Positions 7,601 through 16,309 of a stretch of 64,000 nucleotides of DNA are shown in pieces (the first letter of the stretch is position 1; each line of letters opens with the position of its first letter). The DNA is taken from assembly GCF_012910805.1 (NCBI RefSeq), contig NZ_WTVK01000013.1:1-64000 (forward strand). The letters run 5' to 3'. The position numbers and the translations under genes are program-made. Under the pieces are notes generated by a model, which worked only from the letters and a program-made list of their open reading frames with translations, was not told the origin of the DNA and made no database searches. Origin of the DNA: Aromatoleum evansii (GTDB lineage Bacteria > Pseudomonadota > Gammaproteobacteria > Burkholderiales > Rhodocyclaceae).

Positions 7601-10080
7601 ACGGTACCGTCGCCGAACTGGATTTCCTGGATCGTTCCGGGATTGAAGCGCAGCTCGTCATCCGAGCCGAGCAGGCGCAGCACGTACTGGTCGCCCGTCC
7701 AATTGCCGAACGCGTCGTAGCCGCCGGGTTCGCGCACCAGCATCACCTGACTCGGGTCGATGGTCGGCCCGGTGACGATGCGGTTCTGTTCCATCCAGGT
7801 GGCGCCTCCATCCATGATGGTGTCGGAGCCGCCGCCTGCGGCGAGGACGTAGGTGTCCGCGCCCGCGCCACCTTCCAGCCGGTCGTTCCCGGCGCCGCCG
7901 TCGAGCACGTCGTCGCCGCCGTGACCCATCAGCTGGTCGTTGCCCGCGTCGCCCAGCAGCACGTCCCGGCCGTCCGCGCCCGACAGCCAGTCGTTGCCCG
8001 CCGTGCCCTGCTGCAGCTGCGTCTGCCACACCGCCTGGTCGATGGCGACCTGGTTCCACACCGTGCCGTCGCCGAACTGGATTTCCTGGATCGAGCCCGG
8101 GTTGAAGCGCAGCTCGTCTTGCGAGCCGATCAGGCGCAGCACGTACTGGTCACCCGTCCAATTGCCATACTGGTCATAGCCGCCGGGCTCGCGCACCAGC
8201 ATCACCTTGCTCGGGTCGATGGTGGGCCCGGTGACGATGCGGTTGTTCTCCATCCAGTAGGGTCCGTCGAAGATGGTGTCGGAGCCGCCGCCTGCGGCGA
8301 GGACGTAGGTGTCCGCGCCCGCGCCGCCCTCGAGCCTGTCATTGCCCGCGCCGCCGTCGAGCACGTCGTTGCCGCCGTGACCCATCAGCTGGTCATCGCC
8401 GGCCCCACCCAGCAGCACGTCCTGGCCCTCGGTCCCCCACAGCCACTCATTGCCCGCCGTGCCCTGCTGCAGCTGCGTCTGCCATACCGCCTGGTCGATG
8501 GCGAACTGGTCCCACACCGTGCCGTCGCCGAACTGGATCTCCTGGATCGAGCCCGGGTTGAAGCGCAGCTCGTCTTGCGAGCCGAGCAGGCGCAGCACGT
8601 ACTGGTCGCCTGTCCAGTTGCCGAACGCATCGTAGCCGCCGGGCTCGCGCACCAGCATGACCTGGCTCGGGTCGATGGTCGGGCCGGTGAGGATGCGGTT
8701 CGACTCCATCCAGTAGGAGGCCCCGTCGACAATCGTGTCGGAGCCGCCGCCTGCGGCGAGGACGTAGGTATCCGCGCCCGCGCCGCCCTCGAGCTTGTCG
8801 TTGCCGGCACCGCCGTCGAGCACATCGTTGCCGCCGTTACCCATCAGCTGGTCGTTGCCCGCGCCGCCCAGCAGCACGTCCTGGCCCTCGGTTCCCGACA
8901 GCCAGTCGTTGCCCGCAGTGCCCTGCTGCAGCTGCGTCTGCCATACGGCCTGGTCGATGGCGAACTGGTCCCACACCGTGCCGTCGCCGAACTGGATTTC
9001 CTGGATCGAGCCCGGGTTGAAGCGCAGCTCGTCGTGCGAGCCGAGCAGGCGCAGCACGTACTGGTCGCCCGTCCAATTGCCATACTGGTCATAGCCGCCG
9101 GGTTCGCGCACCAGCATCACCTGGCTCGGGTCGATGGTGGGCCCGGTGACGATGCGGTTGCTCTCCATCCAGTAGGGTCCGTCGAAGATGGTGTCGGAGC
9201 CGCCGCCTGCTGCGAGGACGTACGTATCGGAACCGGCGCCGCCCTCGAGTTTGTCGTCGCCCGCGCCGCCGTCGAGCACGTCGTCGCCGCCGTTGCCCAT
9301 CAGCTGGTCGTCGCCCGCGCCGCCCAGCAGCACGTCCTGCCCTTCCGTGCCCGCCAGCCAGTCGTTGCCCGCCTTGCCTTGCTGCAGCTGGGTCTGCCAT
9401 ACCGCCTGGTCGATGGCGAACTGGTCCCACACCGTGCCGTCGCCGAACTGGATCTCCTGGATCGAGCCCGGGTTGAAGCGCAGCTCGTCTTGCGAGCCGA
9501 GCAGGCGCAGCACGTACTGGTCACCCGTCCAATTTCCATACTGGTCATAGCCGCCGGGCTCGCGCACCAGCATCACCTTGCTCGGGTCGATGGTGGGCCC
9601 GGTGACGATGCGGTTGTTCTCCATCCAGTAGGGTCCGTCGAAGATGGTGTCGGAGCCGCCGCCTGCCGCGAGGACGTAGGTGTCCGCGCCCGCGCCACCC
9701 TCGAGCCGGTCGTCGCCGGCGCCACCGTCGAGCACATCGTCGCCGCCGTTGCCCATCAACTGGTCGTCGCCCGCGCCACCCAGCAGTACGTCACGACCTT
9801 CCGTGCCCCACAGCCAGTCGTTGCCCGCCATGCCCTGCTGCAGCTGCGTCTGCCATACCGCCTGGTCGATGGCGAACTGGTCCCAAACGGTACCGTCGCC
9901 GAACTGGATCTGCTGGATCGAGCCCGGATAGAAACGCAACTCTTCATCGGAGCCCAACAGCTTCGCGACGTACTGATTGGAAGCGGGATCACGGTACAGC
10001 ACCAACTGCTTCGGGCCAATCGACGGCGCGGTGACGATCTGATGGTTGGCGCTGTCGATATAGATCAGGCTATCAAGCAT
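4687..10080 (-). CDS. Giant RTX-type calcium-binding secreted protein with eight long tandem repeats
   Basis: A 1797-residue acidic protein. The N-terminal 1,150 residues consist of eight copies of a unit of about 152 residues, each with an ELRFxPGxIQEIQFGDGTVW block (HCBP-related domain of haemolysin-type calcium-binding proteins), nonapeptide RTX repeats such as GGAGDDQLMGNGGDDVLDGG, and a WTGDQYVLRL block. Three Ig/cadherin-like domains of about 95 residues, each introduced by NDAPTGEV or NDQPTGEV, follow; then further RTX repeats and a C-terminal segment ending DAGDFIVT, a typical uncleaved type I secretion signal. A secreted or surface-bound adhesin-like role is likely; no enzymatic domain is seen. 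No HlyB/HlyD-type exporter is encoded nearby. ATG 10080 is preferred; an in-frame TTG at 10149 would add 23 residues. Confidence 0.85.
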   Translation of the reverse strand: MLDSLIYIDSANHQIVTAPSIGPKQLVLYRDPASNQYVAKLLGSDEELRFYPGSIQQIQFGDGTVWDQFAIDQAVWQTQLQQGMAGNDWLWGTEGRDVLLGGAGDDQLMGNGGDDVLDGGAGDDRLEGGAGADTYVLAAGGGSDTIFDGPYWMENNRIVTGPTIDPSKVMLVREPGGYDQYGNWTGDQYVLRLLGSQDELRFNPGSIQEIQFGDGTVWDQFAIDQAVWQTQLQQGKAGNDWLAGTEGQDVLLGGAGDDQLMGNGGDDVLDGGAGDDKLEGGAGSDTYVLAAGGGSDTIFDGPYWMESNRIVTGPTIDPSQVMLVREPGGYDQYGNWTGDQYVLRLLGSHDELRFNPGSIQEIQFGDGTVWDQFAIDQAVWQTQLQQGTAGNDWLSGTEGQDVLLGGAGNDQLMGNGGNDVLDGGAGNDKLEGGAGADTYVLAAGGGSDTIVDGASYWMESNRILTGPTIDPSQVMLVREPGGYDAFGNWTGDQYVLRLLGSQDELRFNPGSIQEIQFGDGTVWDQFAIDQAVWQTQLQQGTAGNEWLWGTEGQDVLLGGAGDDQLMGHGGNDVLDGGAGNDRLEGGAGADTYVLAAGGGSDTIFDGPYWMENNRIVTGPTIDPSKVMLVREPGGYDQYGNWTGDQYVLRLIGSQDELRFNPGSIQEIQFGDGTVWNQVAIDQAVWQTQLQQGTAGNDWLSGADGRDVLLGDAGNDQLMGHGGDDVLDGGAGNDRLEGGAGADTYVLAAGGGSDTIMDGGATWMEQNRIVTGPTIDPSQVMLVREPGGYDAFGNWTGDQYVLRLLGSDDELRFNPGTIQEIQFGDGTVWNQFVIDQAVWQTQLQQGTAGDDWLSGADGQDVLLGGAGNDQLMGHGGNDVLDGGAGDDRLEGGAGSDTYVLAAGGGSDTIMDGGATWMEQNRIVTGPTIDPSKVTLVREPGGYDQYGNWTGDQYVLRLLGSHDELRFNPGSIQEIQFGDGTVWDQFAIDQAVWQTQLQQGTAGNDWLWGTEGQDVLLGGAGDDQLMGNGGNDVLDGGSGDDRLEGGAGSDTYVLAAGGGSDTIMDGGATWMEQSRIVTAPTIEPDQVTLLYRPGTFDPYVSGPQAEQYVLRIIGTNDELRFAPGTIQEIQFGDGTVWNAQTMSMMAVTDVNDAPTGEVTIGGAPVQGETLVASNTLADADGIRELHYQWSANGVAIDGAIGDSYTLSQADVGKNITVTATYVDGFGMTESVTGFTMSPVANLNDAPTGEVLVVGEAIQGQTLAAFHTLADVDGLGALGYQWSVDGVAIAGANGISYTLKQGDVGKSVVVTVSYVDGFGAAESVASAPTVPVANVNDQPTGEVVIDGTAMQGQTLTATSNLADEDGVGLLSYQWSVDGAAIAGATGSSYTLAASDVGRTISVTASYVDGYGTTESVNSLATAPVLPIPNLTLTGSGGNDTLYGDGGHDSLTGLGGSDTLYGLDGNDMLDGGAGTDKLLGGEGSDLYVINLASDHLAAEISDTGATGTDEVRFTSASASTLKLYASDTGIDKVVAGTGTGATANTSGTTALNVDASAVLNGLTLIGNAGANTLTGTAYNDTLDGGAGADRLTGGNGDDTYIVDNVKDVVSEGSASGGSDTVVSSIGYTLGTNVENLVLTGQTGLSGTGNTLANVLSGSEGADTLKGLGGNDVLRGGAGNDVLVGGLGLDELSGGAGADVFRFDSTLGSTNIDTLTDFDGTTDTIQLENQIFRKLAATGSLSAANFASNMTGEAADANDYVLYNTSTGGLYYDADGNGAGAAVQFATLTGTPTLDAGDFIVT
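6730..10080 (-). repeat. Eight tandem ~456-462-bp coding repeats
   Basis: The same DNA segment encoding ELRF recurs at 6730, 7192, 7651, 8110, 8566, 9025, 9481 and 9937, spacings of 462, 459, 459, 456, 459, 456 and 456 bp. Units 2-7 are nearly identical at DNA level, differing mainly at third positions and in the WLWG/WLSG and FDGPYW/MDGGATW segments; the outermost two have diverged. All spacings are multiples of three. Confidence 0.95.
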
Positions 10081-10197
10081 ATTGAATACTCGGTAATGGG
10101 TGAATGATCTGATGTGAATCGGGGCTGGGAATGAGCCATACACACGCAATCAGCACGAAAACATTGCGTGGCGGGAAACAGATAGACAAACAAAGAA

Positions 10198-10223
10198 CTT
10201 CGGCATAATAAATTATGCCGAAG
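10198..10223 (-). terminator. Palindromic hairpin, likely terminator of the 1369-residue membrane-protein gene
   Basis: CTTCGGCATAAT and its exact complement form a 12-bp stem with a 2-nt loop. On the minus strand it lies 80 bp after the upstream gene's stop and is followed by a T-rich stretch (TTCTTTGTTTGTC), which fits a factor-independent terminator. It also sits 118 bp before the RTX gene start, so it could equally be an operator for that gene; the AT-rich centre favours neither. Confidence 0.5.
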
Positions 10224-10303
10224 GCGCAACACACTTCTTTTTCTCGAGGGATACGGCGCAAGAGCCATCGTCATGCGCCGGGCAATGATTCGATGTCGGC
10301 AGC

Positions 10304-13300
10304 TTATTCCACCCTTCCCGGCCTCCCCGACTCATCCACGCCGGCCGCAACTGTTGCCTTGGTTGTGCGCGACAGCATCTTCGGGACATCAAGCGGGCGC
10401 CAGTAGCTTCCGCCTGCCGAGACGCAGCTCCACGCCCACCGCACCCAGCCGGTAAGCGCGATCGCGAGCCACAGCGCCCAGCCGAGCATCATCAGTCGAT
10501 ACGCGAACACGGGGATGCTGAAGAACTCCACGCTCGGTGTCGTTCCGTCGAGGCGGTCGAGGTACCACCTCAGGCTGAACGCGGTCGAGTCGTTTCCGGT
10601 CACGAGCATCTCCGGATAGCCGAGCAGGCCCTGTCGCAGCGCCGACAGCAGCGCGCTCGCCGCCAGCAGGGTGAAGATCAGCAGCAGCGCCTGGAACAGG
10701 TTGAAGCGCCAAGGCGAGGGATCGACATAGTTGCGCCGGATCGCAAGCAACACGAACCAGCCGATGACGAAGAACGCCGAGGCAATGGACGACTGGACGA
10801 GCCCGACGCCGAGGAGGATCCAGGTCACCATCCCCAGCGGCCCCGGCACGACGCGGGACAGGACGGCGGCGATCGCGACCACTACGATGAGCACGCCCCA
10901 CAGCAGCACCGCCGGGCCGACCAGCGGCCCCTTGGTGAACAGCACCACGCGGTCCTGCGGCACGGCAAGGGCGATGCTTGCGTTAACCGCCTGTGCACCG
11001 AGGTCCAGTTGCGGCGAACGATAGTGGTTCGATGCCGCGGAGACGTCACGCCAGTCGAGCTGCACGGAATGCTCGCCGGGCGTGATCGGCAGCGCAAGCC
11101 GGCCCTTCTCCGCCCGTAGCGGCTGCACCTGGCCGTCGATCCGTACGGACAGGAGTTCCGCGCCATCGGGCAGGCCGATGACGTGATTGCCGCCGGCGCT
11201 GCTGCGAAGTCGCAGCTTGGCGGATGCGTCCGAAGAGCGCTGTCCGACGGTGGTGTCGATCTGGACCTCGTCGAAGGTGAGGGTTCCGCCGTCCATGCCC
11301 GACGGGCGTGACAGGGTCAGTTCGACCGCTTCGCCGGGCCAGAGCTGCCAGCGCGGCTGCCACGTGCCGCCGCTGGTCCACACCGCCGGCGCCAGCCCGG
11401 ACGATTCGACATGCCACGACGGCGTTGCCGACACCGTCCAGCGCTCGATCTGGCCGGGGTGCGTCGAAGTCACCAGTCGCAATCTGTCGGCGTGCTCGAG
11501 AACGCTGGTAAAGCTCCGCGATGCGCCGGGCGCAAGATCGACGACCGCTTCTCCGTCCTCGACCTTGATGCCGGGATCAGTAACGGCCTCGCCCGCCAGC
11601 AGCGGAATTCGCACGCTGGTCTGCAGCGCGCTTGGTCCCTGACGGCGCACGACGGTGCGCACGGTCCAGGTCTGGTCGAAGATGACGTGCCGCTCGACCT
11701 CGGCAAATGGCGGCAAATCGGCCCCGCCCGCGAACTCTTTGTCCGCCTTCGCCTGCGTTTCACGCAGCCGTGACAGCGTCAGCGTTTCGGTCGCGAGCCC
11801 CCTTGCATCGATGCCGGACAGGCTCCAGCGCTCGAGCTGCGTGCCCACGCGTCGCGGCGCCAGCGGGAGATGGACCGGCACCTCGTCCTGATGGGCCGGG
11901 ATGACGATCTCGATCGACGTGATGCCTGGGCGCACGCTCGCCCAGATCACTCCCTTGTCGTCGCGCAGCAGCGCCGGCGACTGCCCGCCCGCGAGCACGG
12001 ACGAGGGCCGGATGTTCGCTCCGGGGCTGGGCAATGGCACCACCGTGCGGGCCTGCGCATGAACTTCGAGCTTCAGCGTGATCGTGTTGCCGGCGGCTTC
12101 GATGCGCATGTCGGCGAGGTCTGCGCACACCGGCGCGCACGCCGGCGCGGGATCGGGAGCAAGGAGTCGCGTGCGCAGCTCCCCGAGCAGCGCTTCCGAC
12201 GGAAATGCCGATTGCGCCCGTGCATCGGTCGTCGTCGCCCCCATCCCGACAACCGCCACGACACCCAGCACCGCCGCGGAACTCAGCGCGCCGCGCAGCT
12301 TGCGCATCATGGCCGCGCGATCGAACTCCCAGCAGCGCCACAGCGCGAGCCCGAGCAGCAGCACCGAGAGCACCGACCACAGCGCAGAGCCTGCGGGGGG
12401 CAGCAAGGTCAGGGACAGGTTCTGACCGCTCGCGATCGGACCCTGCGACGCAAGCTCGATCACCGTCCAGCGCCAGCTCGGGATTCCGGGCCCTGTCTGG
12501 ACCTTGAGGTTTGGATCGGGCCGGCTCGCCGCGGTGCGTGCCGTATCCTCCCGGGAGAGCGGAGCCACGAGCGAGGCCGCCTCGTCGCGCAGCTTGCGCT
12601 CGACGTAGTTCTCCGCCTCCTGTGCGACCGGAGGCGCGGCCGGCCGGGCGGACGCAGGTGCACGCGCCGCCCGGCTCATCCCCGCGGTGGCCTGCGAATA
12701 GCTCATCCCGAGGGCCGGATACATGGCCTGGCGGATCTGATCGACGGCGAAGGGAACGAGCATGAGGGCAATCAACACCCCGCTGAAGAGCGCGCCGCGC
12801 GCCGCCCAACCGCGCAGCTTCGCATTGGCTGGAACCGCTGCCGCAATCGCACGGAAGAGGACCAGCGCCAGCCACATGAATTTCGGCGCCCCCCACGTGT
12901 GCCACGTCAGCACGAGCCCCGCGAGCAGGATCAGGGCGGGGAGCGGGCCGACGACCCGGAAGGTCACCGCCGCGATCAGCAGAACGCCGAAGATGTCCCA
13001 CAGTGTCCACGACATCAGCCATTCGCCCTGCACCGAATCTGCGCCCGCGGCGTGTATCAGGCGCCATCCCGGTGGCAGGTTGAGCTCGGCCGCCCAGCCG
13101 CTGAGCGGCACGGTCCAGCCACTCGCGGGAATCTCCCGCACGGACGAGTCGATGCGGCTGTCGGCCTCCAGCGCGATCGACGCCTCGCGCAGTTCCACGC
13201 CGCGGCCGGCCGCACTACGCGTCACCGGGAGATCGACGCCGTTGACCGACACCCGCCCCAGCGCGAACTGCTCTGGCAGGTCCAGCCGCCAGCTGCGGCC

Positions 13301-14413
13301 GATCGTTCCGCTTATCCTGTCCTGCACGGAGAATCCGCCACCGTCGAAGTCGAGCCACAGCGTGCGGCGAATCTGCAGGCGATCCGCCGCCCCGCCCGCA
13401 TCCCCGCGCTGCACCTCGGCGATCCTCAGGGACTTTCCCGGCTGCAGCACGAAGGTCGGAAGGCCGGCCCATTCCGCCGGTACGCCCACGGATTTGGGAT
13501 CGACTGCGGGCGGCCCCTCCAGATTCACCACGCGCACCGCGTTGCGCGGCGCGAAGGACCACACCTCCTGCTCTCCCGCCCCCTCCGGCAACTGTAGCTC
13601 GCTCGCGGAGCTCATCCTGCGCGACGTGACGTTCAGCACCCACGAACCGGCGCGCGCCTGCACCTTCAGGCTGCCGTCGGCGTCGATGCGCGCCGGCAGC
13701 CCGCCTTCGACGGCCAGCGGAACGAAGCCCTCAAGCACCGCATGCGGAACGCGCACCTCGCGCTGCCGGCCCGCAATCGAGAACTCGTAGCGCACCGTCG
13801 AAACCATCGGCACGTCGTCGGTGAACTGCCGGAATACGCGTGTGGACAGCGAGTCGTCCGTGCCATCCTTGTCCGGCGCGGCGCGCAGCCAGAGCTGGCC
13901 GGAAGCATCCGGTTGACTCGTGAAGCGCTCGCCGTCGAGGGTGACGGATACCTTCGCCACCTGCCGCGGCAGCTGCAGGTTCAGCGGCAGACGTTGCCAG
14001 TCGAAGCGCCCGGCGACCACGTGATGTCCCGGTCCCACGCGCAGCGACGGCCGCCCGTTTGCAGGCACGACCGCCACCGGTTCGCCGTCCAGGCGCACCT
14101 CGCGCGGCCAGGTCTCGATGTCGCCGGGCAGTTCCACCGTCCCGTCGGCGAAGGCGTCGACCGTCATCGTGAAGGCGCCCTGCCGGGCCGAGAGCTGCAT
14201 CTCGATGCCCGCCGGCCAGATGCAATGCGCGGATTCCGGTTCGGATGCCGTGCGCGGGCACTCCGGCACCGGCGGATTATGGCGGGCCCAATCGACCCAG
14301 GGGCGGAGCGGCGGCGGGACCTCCTCCGGGTTCATCCGGCCGCTGCCGGCGTGGGCAAAGGATACACAGGCCAGCAGGCCTGCCAGCAGGGCAAGGATTC
14401 CTTGACGCTTCAT
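10304..14413 (-). CDS. Large predicted membrane/periplasmic protein of unknown function
   Basis: I do not recognise a family. The 1369-residue product begins with a signal peptide (MKRQGILALLAGLLACVSFAHA). It then has a long beta-rich extracytoplasmic region (to about residue 460), four to five hydrophobic segments between roughly 465 and 585, two more near 674-725 (the second resembling an internal signal peptide ending TDARA), a second beta-rich region (about 735-1150), and four or five membrane segments near 1155-1340. The two-fold pattern of exported beta domain plus membrane block suggests an internal duplication or fusion of two cell-envelope proteins. Conserved-looking Cys pairs (CAPVC near residue 757) may form disulfides. 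It stands alone between a terminator-like hairpin and an esterase gene. Confidence 0.8.
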   Translation of the reverse strand: MKRQGILALLAGLLACVSFAHAGSGRMNPEEVPPPLRPWVDWARHNPPVPECPRTASEPESAHCIWPAGIEMQLSARQGAFTMTVDAFADGTVELPGDIETWPREVRLDGEPVAVVPANGRPSLRVGPGHHVVAGRFDWQRLPLNLQLPRQVAKVSVTLDGERFTSQPDASGQLWLRAAPDKDGTDDSLSTRVFRQFTDDVPMVSTVRYEFSIAGRQREVRVPHAVLEGFVPLAVEGGLPARIDADGSLKVQARAGSWVLNVTSRRMSSASELQLPEGAGEQEVWSFAPRNAVRVVNLEGPPAVDPKSVGVPAEWAGLPTFVLQPGKSLRIAEVQRGDAGGAADRLQIRRTLWLDFDGGGFSVQDRISGTIGRSWRLDLPEQFALGRVSVNGVDLPVTRSAAGRGVELREASIALEADSRIDSSVREIPASGWTVPLSGWAAELNLPPGWRLIHAAGADSVQGEWLMSWTLWDIFGVLLIAAVTFRVVGPLPALILLAGLVLTWHTWGAPKFMWLALVLFRAIAAAVPANAKLRGWAARGALFSGVLIALMLVPFAVDQIRQAMYPALGMSYSQATAGMSRAARAPASARPAAPPVAQEAENYVERKLRDEAASLVAPLSREDTARTAASRPDPNLKVQTGPGIPSWRWTVIELASQGPIASGQNLSLTLLPPAGSALWSVLSVLLLGLALWRCWEFDRAAMMRKLRGALSSAAVLGVVAVVGMGATTTDARAQSAFPSEALLGELRTRLLAPDPAPACAPVCADLADMRIEAAGNTITLKLEVHAQARTVVPLPSPGANIRPSSVLAGGQSPALLRDDKGVIWASVRPGITSIEIVIPAHQDEVPVHLPLAPRRVGTQLERWSLSGIDARGLATETLTLSRLRETQAKADKEFAGGADLPPFAEVERHVIFDQTWTVRTVVRRQGPSALQTSVRIPLLAGEAVTDPGIKVEDGEAVVDLAPGASRSFTSVLEHADRLRLVTSTHPGQIERWTVSATPSWHVESSGLAPAVWTSGGTWQPRWQLWPGEAVELTLSRPSGMDGGTLTFDEVQIDTTVGQRSSDASAKLRLRSSAGGNHVIGLPDGAELLSVRIDGQVQPLRAEKGRLALPITPGEHSVQLDWRDVSAASNHYRSPQLDLGAQAVNASIALAVPQDRVVLFTKGPLVGPAVLLWGVLIVVVAIAAVLSRVVPGPLGMVTWILLGVGLVQSSIASAFFVIGWFVLLAIRRNYVDPSPWRFNLFQALLLIFTLLAASALLSALRQGLLGYPEMLVTGNDSTAFSLRWYLDRLDGTTPSVEFFSIPVFAYRLMMLGWALWLAIALTGWVRWAWSCVSAGGSYWRPLDVPKMLSRTTKATVAAGVDESGRPGRVE

Positions 14414-14609
14414 CGCTCGCGGCTCCGCCGATCGAGTCCGCGGCGAGCATTATTGCCGGCTCGCGCGGATCAGGATCGTATGACAAAGAAGTCATCATAA
14501 TGCCCGACCAGTCCGTCGGGATATGAACTTCTTCCGGAGTAGCAAGACGCGATACCTGGGGTGCGCCTATGCAACGCCAGCCGCTTCCGGATGAGGCGTC
14601 CCGGGTGCG

Positions 14610-15659
14610 TCAGGGAGCCGGATAACGAGCCAGTATGCCCGCTGCCTGCTGCGCGAAGATGCCGTGTACGGCCTTGGTCGGATGGATCCCATCCCAGAAG
14701 AAGTATTTGTCCGGCTGCTGGCAGGTATAGGGAGGCACGTTGGGAGTGACGCAGGGGTCCGTCACGTTTGTCAGACCGAAGCTGCCCGGCGCCGTGACGA
14801 TGCTCGTCATCTGTGTCGCGATGTCCATGCGTGCAATCTGAATGTCGGGCAGGCCGGCAAGCGGCGCCAGCACGTTCTGCGACAGGGCCAGGTTGAAGGC
14901 TTGCGTCAGGCCGGAGGCCAGCGTGGCGGTGCCCGGAGCGAACTGCTCCAGGAAGCTGACGGCCGGCACCAGATCCAGGCGCGGCACATTCACGACGAGG
15001 AATTTCCTGGCTCCGGCAAAGTACAAGGTTTCAATATGAGAGGCGATGCTGCCCAGAGCATTCGCGATGACCGTGTTCGCGGCTCCCATCGCCTGAGCGG
15101 GGTCGCTGGTATCCTGGAGCGTGGTGGCGAACGCGACCATGGCATCGCGCACGTCATTGCTGCCAATCTCGATCGCATACAGGGCGTCAGCCGGGGCGTT
15201 GTTCCCGACGTCCTCGAGGAATACCCGCACCTGATCCGGCAGGTTTACCCGACCCGGGAAATCCACCGCGCGCGCGCCGCCGACCGCATAGTTCGAGGCC
15301 TTGCCTTTGCCCCGGAAGGCCGGGCCCACATCGCGGGCAAACCCACGCCCGACGGCGTACTGTTCGATCCACGTCGCGCCGTTGCTCAGATGATGCCCAC
15401 CCTTGGCATAGGGCGCACTGGGCACGAGCGTTTCGTCCAGGCCCTCGTAATGCGGTGGCGTGGTCTGACGAACCGGGCTATCCAGATCCAGGCCGTCCAC
15501 AGGATGCGTGAGTAGCGCAAACCCGTTGCCGGGATCGGATATGCTCGTGCCGAAGACGACGATGTTGCTGAAATCCAGTTGCGCACTGGCGAGTCCCGGC
15601 AGCGCCAGGACCAGTGCAGCGGACAGGAGACGCGTCCAGGTACCCAATTTGTTCTTCAT
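14610..15659 (-). CDS. Secreted SGNH/GDSL-family hydrolase (esterase/lipase-like)
   Basis: A 349-residue exported hydrolase with a signal peptide ending LASA near residue 26. SGNH blocks are visible: block I as FGTSISDPGN (Ser39 the probable nucleophile, with the usual Asp of GDS replaced by Thr), block II NYAVGGARA, block III IEIGSNDVRD and block V DGIHPT with the catalytic Asp and His. This layout matches phospholipase/cholesterol-acyltransferase-type GDSL enzymes and the passenger domains of esterase autotransporters, but no C-terminal beta-barrel is present. The ATG at 15659 has AGGTGA upstream; an in-frame upstream start would precede the signal peptide by 21 residues and is unlikely. 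Substrate unknown. Confidence 0.82.
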   Translation of the reverse strand: MKNKLGTWTRLLSAALVLALPGLASAQLDFSNIVVFGTSISDPGNGFALLTHPVDGLDLDSPVRQTTPPHYEGLDETLVPSAPYAKGGHHLSNGATWIEQYAVGRGFARDVGPAFRGKGKASNYAVGGARAVDFPGRVNLPDQVRVFLEDVGNNAPADALYAIEIGSNDVRDAMVAFATTLQDTSDPAQAMGAANTVIANALGSIASHIETLYFAGARKFLVVNVPRLDLVPAVSFLEQFAPGTATLASGLTQAFNLALSQNVLAPLAGLPDIQIARMDIATQMTSIVTAPGSFGLTNVTDPCVTPNVPPYTCQQPDKYFFWDGIHPTKAVHGIFAQQAAGILARYPAP

Positions 15660-15856
15660 TCTTTCACCTATGGCCAGCCAGTAAGTCATGCGGATTGAGC
15701 CGTCATCGGACGGGGAACACAACCGGAATATGCCGAAGCGGATCGGTCGCGGATCGATCCTTTTAGCATAGCGTCGGACAAATGACTATCAAGTGAAATG
15801 TTGCCGCCCAGGACAACTTCCGGCCGGGCACGACCGCTGCCCCCGCGCAGTTCGCC

Positions 15857-16294
15857 CTACCTCAGCAAACGATCCAGCCGATTCGCGAACGCCTGTCGAT
15901 CACCGGCGCTGAATGCCGCCGGCCCGCCGGTGTCCACGCCGGTGCTGCGCAGGGTGTCCATGAAGTTGCGCATGTCGAGCAGTTGGCGGATGTTTTCCTT
16001 GCCGTAGAGTTCGCCGCGCGGCGACAGCGCGTGGGCGTCCTTTTCGACGATTGCGGCGGCGAGCGGGATGTCGGCGGTGATGACCAGATCCCCGGCCTGC
16101 ACGTGCGCGGCGATGTACTTGTCGGCCTCGTCCAGGCCGCCCGGGACCTGGATCATCCGGATCTGCGGCGACGCCGGAATGCGCAGATACTGGTTGGCGA
16201 CCAGGGTGAGCGGGCGTTTGGTGCGCTCGGCGGCGCGGAAGAGGATTTCCTTGATGACGCCGGGGCAGGCGTCGGCGTCGACCCAAATGTGCAT
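15857..16294 (-). CDS. YaiI/YqxD-family protein (UPF0178, DUF188)
   Basis: A 145-residue cytoplasmic protein matching the UPF0178 family over its full length: it opens [20 protein letters not shown] and carries [30 protein letters not shown] and [16 protein letters not shown]. The family has a PIN-like nuclease fold with conserved acidic residues (here the D-x-D near the N-terminus and the TAD motif), but its cellular role is not established. It lies 15 bp downstream of the MDR oxidoreductase gene on the same strand, so the two are probably cotranscribed. Confidence 0.88.
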   Translation of the reverse strand: MHIWVDADACPGVIKEILFRAAERTKRPLTLVANQYLRIPASPQIRMIQVPGGLDEADKYIAAHVQAGDLVITADIPLAAAIVEKDAHALSPRGELYGKENIRQLLDMRNFMDTLRSTGVDTGGPAAFSAGDRQAFANRLDRLLR

Positions 16295-16309
16295 GAAAAT
16301 GTCCTGTTG

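Noticed and set aside
6730-10080. Regular repeats that might suggest a CRISPR-like array
   Set aside because: The units are about 456 bp, in frame, without unique short spacers, and encode protein repeats.
6289-10107. A 3.8-kb open frame on the plus strand opposite the RTX gene, giving a repetitive His/Val/Ala-rich protein
   Set aside because: It is the antisense reflection of a highly repetitive, high-GC coding sequence; no ribosome binding site, no known domains, and the minus strand encodes clear RTX repeats and a secretion signal.
14503-14520. CCCGAC-N6-GTCGGG hairpin downstream of the SGNH hydrolase gene
   Set aside because: Six-base arms and a mixed, not T-rich, 3' flank on the transcribed strand; too weak to call a terminator.
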